Below, piece by piece: positions 58,851 through 64,000 of a DNA stretch of 64,000 bases. The stretch comes from Saccharopolyspora ipomoeae (GTDB lineage Bacteria > Actinomycetota > Actinomycetes > Mycobacteriales > Pseudonocardiaceae), in NCBI RefSeq assembly GCF_029952525.1, contig NZ_JASAOF010000025.1:1-64000 (forward strand). Reading direction: 5' to 3'. The position numbers and the translations under genes were made by a program. A model generated the notes under the pieces. That model was not told where the DNA came from, searched no databases, and saw nothing but the letters and a program-made list of their open reading frames with translations. The first letter of the stretch is position 1; each line of letters starts with the position of its first letter.

Positions 58851-58888
58851 GCCCCCCCCCCCGCCCCCGCCCCCCCTCCGGGGGCCGC
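58851..58888 (-). repeat. Poly-C / G-quadruplex-capable tract
   Basis: Runs of about 12, 5 and 7 cytosines separated by single G residues are followed by CTCCGGGGG. The complementary strand has at least four G-runs within 35 nt and can fold as a G-quadruplex. It lies between the symporter stop and the leaderless DUF1707 gene. The run is also prone to length variation. Confidence 0.7.
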
Positions 58889-58907
58889 GCCACCGTAGGA
58901 TGGGCGC

Positions 58908-59276
58908 GTGGACAGCGGCCGGCGGGGACGAGACCTGCGCATCGGTGACCCCGAGCGGGAGCGGGCCATGCGGCTGCTCGGCGAGCACTTCTCCGCCGGG
59001 CGCCTGGAGCTCGCCGAGTACGACGAGCGCTGCAGGCAGGCGGCGGGTGCGCGCTTCGGCTCCGAGCTCGACGAGCTCTTCGACGACCTGCCCGGGCCGC
59101 GTCCCGTCGAGCTCGCCCCCGCCACGACGCGCCCCACCCCTTCGGCGGGTGCGATCGCGCTGACGGTCGGCGCCATCGCCGCCGGGATCGCGCTCGTGGT
59201 CGTCGCGCGGCAGATCGGCGTGCTCCTGCTGATCCCGATGCTGGCGATCATCTGGTTCACCTGGCGCCGGCGGTGA
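58908..59276 (+). CDS. DUF1707 membrane protein
   Basis: A 122-aa protein. The N-terminal DUF1707 domain RIGDPERERAMRLLGEHFSA followed by GRLELAEYDERC is followed by two hydrophobic segments (about 80-100 and 102-118). Function is unknown. TAGGAT ends 6 nt before GTG 58908, predicting a leaderless message. It is 44 bp before the lipoprotein gene. Confidence 0.88.
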   Translation: MDSGRRGRDLRIGDPERERAMRLLGEHFSAGRLELAEYDERCRQAAGARFGSELDELFDDLPGPRPVELAPATTRPTPSAGAIALTVGAIAAGIALVVVARQIGVLLLIPMLAIIWFTWRRR

Positions 59277-59320
59277 CGACCTGCCGTCACCGCCGACCAC
59301 GTTTCGTTACGGTGAGAGCC

Positions 59321-59986
59321 ATGCACAGCTCGCGGTTCTCCGGGGCGCGTCGGCTCAGCGCGTTGCTCGCCCTCGGCGCGCTCGCCCTCACCGGGTGCGG
59401 CGTGTGGCAGTCGGCCCCCACGGCCGGCACCACGCCGCCCGCGCCCCCACCTCCCGCGCCGGTGACGAGCGCACCGCCGTCGCCGCCACCGCGACCGTTC
59501 GACCTCGGGCTCGACGGCGTCGACCCGTGCGGGCTGCTCACCGCCGACCAGCGCAACCAGCTCGGCTTCGACCGCGAACCGCTGCCGGACTCCGACGCCG
59601 GGTTCGGCAACGCCGCCACCTGCAGCTACCGCAACACCACCGCCAAGGTCGGCGCCCGGCTCGCGCTGATCACCACCGAGGGCATGGGGGTGTGGACCGA
59701 CGACACCGCGCAGGTCGAGGCCTCCCCGGTCCAGGTCGCGGACTTCCCCGCGCTGGTGATCAAGACCCCGGGCCTGGACCTGTCCTGCAACGTGGCGGTC
59801 GACGTCGCCGACGGCCAGCACCTCGACGTGCTCTACCGCGACGACGGCGGGCAGCCACCACCACCGGTCGACCAGCTCTGCGCCGGAGCGCAGCGGGTCG
59901 CCGAGGAAGCGGTGCGCACCCTGGCGAACCCGCCGGCCTCCACGTCGGAGACGCAGGCTCCGGTGCAGCAGGAATCCACCCCCTGA
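59321..59986 (+). CDS. DUF3558-type lipoprotein
   Basis: A 221-aa lipoprotein. The signal peptide ends in LALTGC, a Pro-rich linker follows, and the mature domain (from about residue 60, GVDPCGLLTADQRNQLGF) has the DUF3558 features, including the Cys in ATCSYRN and a second pair. Such lipoproteins often accompany ESX-associated genes. TACGGT ends 7 nt before ATG 59321. Confidence 0.88.
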   Translation: MHSSRFSGARRLSALLALGALALTGCGVWQSAPTAGTTPPAPPPPAPVTSAPPSPPPRPFDLGLDGVDPCGLLTADQRNQLGFDREPLPDSDAGFGNAATCSYRNTTAKVGARLALITTEGMGVWTDDTAQVEASPVQVADFPALVIKTPGLDLSCNVAVDVADGQHLDVLYRDDGGQPPPPVDQLCAGAQRVAEEAVRTLANPPASTSETQAPVQQESTP

Positions 59987-60128
59987 CCAGCGCGGTCACC
60001 CCGGCCGGGGTGACACTCCCCGCATTTGGAGGACTCCACAGGGTGATGATTCGCCGATACAGTGTCCGGCGGACGTTCACCCGGGGCCGCGCCCCGGCCC
60101 GCGGGAGGGGACCTTGGGAGGGGACACC

Positions 60129-60479
60129 GTGCCGCTAACCGAGCCGTACGGCGCGGGCTCCGGTGGTTCGATGCAGGTCGAGCCCACCGCGATCCCGCGC
60201 CTGGTCAACTCGTTGCAGGAGTCCCTGGACGCGGTCGGGTTGCAGATCGAGCACGCCATCACCGAGCTCCGCATCCGCCCATGGGCCGGGGATCCCGTCA
60301 GCACCGACGCCGCCGAGCTGTTCAACGAGCGCTCGGTGGGCGGCGGCGAGGACGCGCTGACCGCGCTGTGCGGGTACCGGGACCAGTTGCAGGCCGCGGC
60401 CGAATCGCTGCAGAAGGCGGGCCGCGAGTACGAGCGGATCGACCACGACAGCGCGGCCGGTCTGGGCGGGGGATGCTGA
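60129..60479 (+). CDS. PE-like ESX-associated protein
   Basis: A 116-aa helical protein. PTAIPRLVNSLQESLDAVGL and the later QLQAAAESLQKAGREYERID form two long helices, similar to the PE fold, although the classical Pro-Glu motif is not strict. GTG 60129 follows GGGAGGGG. It precedes the PPE-like and EspG genes, so it is probably half of an exported PE-PPE heterodimer. Confidence 0.72.
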   Translation: MPLTEPYGAGSGGSMQVEPTAIPRLVNSLQESLDAVGLQIEHAITELRIRPWAGDPVSTDAAELFNERSVGGGEDALTALCGYRDQLQAAAESLQKAGREYERIDHDSAAGLGGGC

Positions 60480-60482
60480 TCG

Positions 60483-61319
60483 ATGGGCGACCACCGATGG
60501 CAGGGCTACCGGCACGCCGAGCTGCACGCGCAGATCAACGAGGGTCCGGGGGCGCACGGGTCGACCGACAGCGTGCGCCGCTGGAGCGAGCTGACCCGCG
60601 CGCTCGGTGAGATCGACGGCGGTCTGGCCGCCGCGACGGCCGCGGCCCGCAGCGGGTGGCAGGGCCACGCCGCCGACAGCGCCGACTCCGGGCTGCGCCC
60701 GCTGGGCGAGTGGGCGCAGCTGGCGCAGCAGGCCAGCACGGTGATGCGGGAGCGCGCCGAGCAGCAGGCGGAGTTCATCGCCAAGGCCCGCCGCGACATG
60801 CCGCCGCCGGTGGCGGTGACCAGCGAGGACCCGGGCACGGCGGTGTCGGCACTGACGCACCTGTTCGGCGGGCAGACCGACTACGAGGTCCAGGAGGCCG
60901 CGCAGCACGCGGCCGAGCAGCGGGCGTTCGAGGTGATGCGCACCTACGAGTCCTCCACCCGGGCCAACACGACGTCGCTGGCCTCGTTCGCCCCGCCGCC
61001 GCAGGTCGTCGTGGACGCCCCGGCCTCGGGCGGTTCCGGTGCCCCGGGCGGGTCGTCGAAGGTGACGATCAGCTGGGGCCCGACCGTCCTGCCGACCTCC
61101 TCGACCGCCGGGACCGCGCCGGGGAACGCCGCCGGGGGCACGCGCTCCGCGACGCGTCCCCCCGGGACCGCGGCGAAGGCGTCGGGCAAGCGCGGGAGGT
61201 CCCCCCGACGCGAGGAGTCGGTCGAGCACGAGGTCACCGAGCGGCTCGGCGACGGCGGGTTCTTCGACGAACCGCAGACCGGGTCGCGCCCGGTGATCGG
61301 CGGCGAACCCGGGCGATGA
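60483..61319 (+). CDS. PPE-like ESX-associated protein
   Basis: A 278-aa protein. The N-terminal helical region (about 1-150) carries SGWQGHAADSADSGLRPL, a WxG turn as in PPE/WXG proteins, and a later helix EEAAQHA-like (QEAAQHAAEQRAFEVM). The C-terminal 110 residues are Gly/Ser/Pro-rich and end in a charged tail. ATG 60483 has GGGGGAT upstream. The gap to the PE-like gene is 3 nt and the stop overlaps EspG by ATGA. Confidence 0.78.
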   Translation: MGDHRWQGYRHAELHAQINEGPGAHGSTDSVRRWSELTRALGEIDGGLAAATAAARSGWQGHAADSADSGLRPLGEWAQLAQQASTVMRERAEQQAEFIAKARRDMPPPVAVTSEDPGTAVSALTHLFGGQTDYEVQEAAQHAAEQRAFEVMRTYESSTRANTTSLASFAPPPQVVVDAPASGGSGAPGGSSKVTISWGPTVLPTSSTAGTAPGNAAGGTRSATRPPGTAAKASGKRGRSPRREESVEHEVTERLGDGGFFDEPQTGSRPVIGGEPGR

Positions 61320-62113
61320 ACACCGCTTCCCCCACCGACCGGCGGATCAGCCTGTCGGCGCTGGAATTCGACGTGCTCACCGAACACCTCGGACTCGACG
61401 AGCTGCCGCTGGTGCTCAAGGTCCCCTCGCCGGGCCGCACGCACTCCGAGCGGGCCGAGCTGGTCGACTCCACGTGGCGCGCGCTGTCGCGGCGCGGCCT
61501 GATCAGCGGCGGCGAGCCCGACCCCGAGCTGGAGGCGGTGCTGCGGCTCGTCGCCGAACCCGGCCGCGAGATCGACGGCCGGAACTGGTTGGGGCGCAGC
61601 GTCCGGGTGCTCGCGGCGGCCGAGAACGACGGCGAGCGCGCCGTTCTCGTGGTCAAGGACGGCGATCACCTGGAATTCTCCCCGACTTCGGCCGCGGGCC
61701 TGCCGCGCGCCGCCGTGTCACCGCTACCGGACCTGCCCGCCGGGCCGGGCCGTTCGGTGTCGGTGCCCAGCCGGGCTCTCGACGACGCCGCTGCGGACGT
61801 GGGCGACAAGGTCGAGGAGCTCCCGGCCGCGCTGCGTCGTCGCGGCGTGCGCCCCGACGACGCCGATGCGCTGACCGAGATGGTCGCTGGAGCGACCGCG
61901 CAGGGCCAGTTCGGCGCGGCCGCGCGAACGCGGTTCGGCAAGCGCGACAGGGCCGAGCGCGTCGTCGGGTTCTTCGACACCGCGCTCGGCCGCTACGTCC
62001 AGCTGCGCACCGCGTCCCCGTCCGGGGAGGCGTGGAGCACGATCGCCCCGGTGGACAACCGGCGCCTCGTCGGCCACCTCGAAGAGCTCCTCCACGAGAT
62101 CGCCGACAGCTGA
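61316..62113 (+). CDS. EspG-family ESX chaperone
   Basis: A 265-aa protein of the EspG family, cytosolic chaperones that bind the PPE tip and keep PE-PPE pairs export-competent. ISLSALEFDVLTEHLGLDELP opens the domain, and AERVVGFFDTALGRYVQL and GHLEELLHEI close it. ATG 61316 overlaps the PPE-like stop. No ESX core components (EccB-E) are in the window, so the secretion machine must be elsewhere. Confidence 0.87.
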   Translation: MNTASPTDRRISLSALEFDVLTEHLGLDELPLVLKVPSPGRTHSERAELVDSTWRALSRRGLISGGEPDPELEAVLRLVAEPGREIDGRNWLGRSVRVLAAAENDGERAVLVVKDGDHLEFSPTSAAGLPRAAVSPLPDLPAGPGRSVSVPSRALDDAAADVGDKVEELPAALRRRGVRPDDADALTEMVAGATAQGQFGAAARTRFGKRDRAERVVGFFDTALGRYVQLRTASPSGEAWSTIAPVDNRRLVGHLEELLHEIADS

Positions 62114-62153
62114 CCCGGTCGTCCCCGAGTTCCGCGCGAGATTCGAACCGGGG

Positions 62154-63896
62154 TCAGACGACCGGTTCCACCAGGCTGGTCCGGGCTTCCGGCGCGGCGG
62201 AGCGCTTGGCGTCGGCCGCCTGATCGCTGGGCTCGGTCTGCGAGGCGCGCTCGGCCTCGACCCGCTGGGTGTAGACCGCGACCTCGCGGGCGATGGTGTC
62301 CTCGTCCCAGCCGAGCACGCCCGCCATCAGCCGGGCCACCGCGTCGGCGCTGTCCACGCCCCGGTGCGGGTACTCGATGGAGATCCGGGTGCGCCGGGTG
62401 AGCACGTCCTCCAGGTGCAGCGCACCTTCGTGGCTGCACGCGTAGACGATCTCGGCCTGCAGGTAGTTCGGCGCGGCCGGCACCGGCTTGAGCAGCTCGG
62501 CGTTGTCGTCGGCGGTGGCCAGCACCGCGTGGACCTCCGAGCCGTAGCGGTCCAGCAGGTGCCGGATCCGGTACGGGTGCAGGCCGTGCGCGCCCGCGAG
62601 CTGATCGGCCTGGTTGACCAGCGCGTGGTAGCCGTCGGCGCCGAGCAGCGGGACCTGGTCGGTGATCGACGAGGCCATCCGGCCCGGGACGTCGGGCGAG
62701 ACGGCGTCGACCGCGTCGGCCGCCATCACCCGGTAGGTCGTGTACTTGCCGCCGGCGATGGCCACCAGACCCGGCGCCACCCGCGCGACCGCGTGCTCGC
62801 GGGAGAGCTTCGAGCTCTCCTCGCTCTCCCCGGCCAGCAGCGGCCGGAGCCCGGCGTAGACGCCCTCGATGTCGTCGTGCGTGAGCGGCGTGGCCAGCAC
62901 GGTGTTGACGTGTTCGAGCAGGTAGTCGATGTCGGCCTTGGTCGCCGACGGGTGCGCCAGGTCCAGGTGCCAGTCGGTGTCGGTGGTGCCGATGATCCAG
63001 TGGTTGCCCCACGGGATGACGAACAGGACCGACTTCTCGGTCCGCAGGATCATGCCGCTCTCGGCGACGATCCGGTCGCGCGGGACGACGATGTGCACGC
63101 CCTTGCTGGAGCGCACGCGGAACCGCCCGCGACCGCCGGAGAGCTTCTGCAGCTCGTCGGTCCACACGCCGGTCGCGTTGATCACCGCGTGGGCGCGGAT
63201 CTCGACCTCCTCGGCGGTCTCGACGTCGCGCACCTTGACCCCGGCGATCCGGTCGGCCTCCCGCAGGAACCCGGTGACCTGCGTGGAGGTCATCACGACC
63301 GCGCCGTAGCGGGCGGCGGTGCGGGCGACCGTCATGGTGTGGCGGGCGTCGTCGGCCTGCGCGTCGTAGTAGCGGATGCCGCCGATCATCGCGTTGCGCT
63401 TGAGCGCGGGAACCATCCGCAGCGCCCCGGCACGGCTGAGGTGCTTCTGCCCGGGAACCGAGCGGGCGCCGCCCATCGTGTCGTACATCAGCAGACCGGC
63501 CGCCGTGTACGGGCGCTCCCAGAACCGGCGGGTCAGCGGGTACAGGAACGGCACCGGCTTGACCAGGTGCGGGGCGATCCGGGTGAGCATCAGCTCGCGT
63601 TCCCGCAGGGCCTCGCGGACCAGGGAGAACTCCAGCTGTTCGAGGTAGCGCAGCCCGCCGTGGAACAGCTTGCTGGAGCGGCTGGAGGTGCCGGCCGCGA
63701 GATCGCGGGCCTCCACCAGCGCGACCCGCAGTCCCCGGGTCGCCGCGTCCAGCGCCGCACCGGCGCCGGTGACGCCGCCGCCGATCACCACGACGTCGAA
63801 CTCCTCCGACCCCAGGCGATTCCAGTTCTCGGCACGCTCGGTGGGTCCCAACGTGCCCTTGAGCCGGTTTCCCGCTTCCGTCTTATCCTTGGACAC
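62154..63896 (-). CDS. glpD: Glycerol-3-phosphate dehydrogenase (respiratory, FAD)
   Basis: A 580-aa membrane-associated flavoenzyme oxidising glycerol-3-P to dihydroxyacetone-P. The FAD loop VVVIGGGVTGAGAALDAATR, SSRSSKLFHGGLRYLEQLEF, RYYDAQADDARHTM and IPWGNHWIIGTTDTDW are diagnostic. The C-terminal domain (from about 420) follows. GTG 63896 has AGGAGGA upstream. It is convergent with EspG, 40 bp apart. The 104 bp after its start to the window end show no identifiable gene. Confidence 0.95.
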   Translation of the reverse strand: MSKDKTEAGNRLKGTLGPTERAENWNRLGSEEFDVVVIGGGVTGAGAALDAATRGLRVALVEARDLAAGTSSRSSKLFHGGLRYLEQLEFSLVREALRERELMLTRIAPHLVKPVPFLYPLTRRFWERPYTAAGLLMYDTMGGARSVPGQKHLSRAGALRMVPALKRNAMIGGIRYYDAQADDARHTMTVARTAARYGAVVMTSTQVTGFLREADRIAGVKVRDVETAEEVEIRAHAVINATGVWTDELQKLSGGRGRFRVRSSKGVHIVVPRDRIVAESGMILRTEKSVLFVIPWGNHWIIGTTDTDWHLDLAHPSATKADIDYLLEHVNTVLATPLTHDDIEGVYAGLRPLLAGESEESSKLSREHAVARVAPGLVAIAGGKYTTYRVMAADAVDAVSPDVPGRMASSITDQVPLLGADGYHALVNQADQLAGAHGLHPYRIRHLLDRYGSEVHAVLATADDNAELLKPVPAAPNYLQAEIVYACSHEGALHLEDVLTRRTRISIEYPHRGVDSADAVARLMAGVLGWDEDTIAREVAVYTQRVEAERASQTEPSDQAADAKRSAAPEARTSLVEPVV

Positions 63897-64000
63897 CGCG
63901 TCCTCCTAGCGTTGTTCGCATCCCACCGTTGTCACCCCACCGCCGACGCGGAACCGCCACCGGCGTTGCGGTGGCGCACCTCGGTGGTCATCATGCCCGA

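Noticed and set aside
63897-64000. A possible further gene at the right edge
   Set aside because: Only 104 bp are available, with no start, ribosome site or motif that supports a call.

Overview
The window is GC-rich, densely packed actinobacterial DNA. Frequent GTG starts, four-base ATGA/GTGA gene overlaps and many apparently leaderless genes fit a Pseudonocardiales-type actinomycete. A Saccharopolyspora-like organism is my inference from gene content, not something the sequence proves. The gene order broadly follows the mycobacterial Rv3253c-Rv3282 block: permease, manA, SIS protein, manB, DUF3499, metallopeptidase-like protein, whiB2, fbiA, fbiB, GDP-mannose pyrophosphorylase, wbbL, rmlD, LCP, TIGR03089, purE, purK, gtrA, PH protein, birA and maf. 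Extra genes have been inserted at several places.

Layout. 0.1-7 kb (minus strand): amino-acid permease, CDF metal transporter, and the mannose-phosphate operon manB/Trm112-like/SIS/manA. 7-11 kb: DUF3499, metallopeptidase-like protein, a large polytopic membrane protein and whiB2. 11-15 kb (plus): site-2 protease, coenzyme F420 genes cofD and fbiB, and a NUDIX hydrolase. 15-18 kb (minus): an RHH-PIN-RHH toxin-antitoxin locus, an AlkA-like glycosylase and manC. 18-33 kb: a surface-glycan island. Two divergent operons carry six glycosyltransferase genes, one of them a GT2-GT4 fusion, around an unusual trio: an AT-less KS-ACP protein, a stand-alone adenylation enzyme and an FAD oxidoreductase. 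rmlD and rmlB follow. 33-39 kb: two LCP ligases flanking a lipoprotein, TIGR03089 and a thioesterase. 39-50 kb: purE/purK, a degenerate GGDEF-like protein, an ECF sigma factor fused to an anti-sigma-like and membrane-anchored region, GtrA, a two-component system, HisN and a DUF2339 membrane protein. 50-53 kb (minus): a polymorphic toxin operon (YbaB-like, WXG-like, TNT-domain toxin, likely immunity protein). 53-57 kb: MaoC, HMG-CoA lyase, PH protein, BirA and Maf. 57-59 kb: a DAACS symporter preceded by a 26-codon leader peptide ending in a Cys cluster, which suggests cysteine-responsive attenuation of a cystine transporter. 59-62 kb: an ESX-associated set (lipoprotein, PE-like, PPE-like, EspG). 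62-64 kb: glpD.

How the genes fit together. ManA, ManB, ManC, RmlB and RmlD provide mannose and rhamnose nucleotides. The WbbL-type rhamnosyltransferase and the neighbouring glycosyltransferases would build a glycan on a polyprenyl carrier, GtrA could help with lipid-linked sugar, and LCP proteins would attach the glycan to peptidoglycan. The KS-ACP/adenylation/FAD trio inside this island may make an acyl or aminoacyl group for the glycan, or a separate small metabolite. This is the most novel-looking system in the window.

Non-coding structure is rich. It includes two copies of an 80-nt palindromic element 57 kb apart, a five-copy intergenic repeat family, a family of repeats built on a GGAAGGTTCCC-type core that also occurs inside three coding sequences, and A/T-cored palindromes, most of them just downstream of gene ends. 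About a dozen genes have a TAnnnT -10 box 6-8 nt before the start codon.
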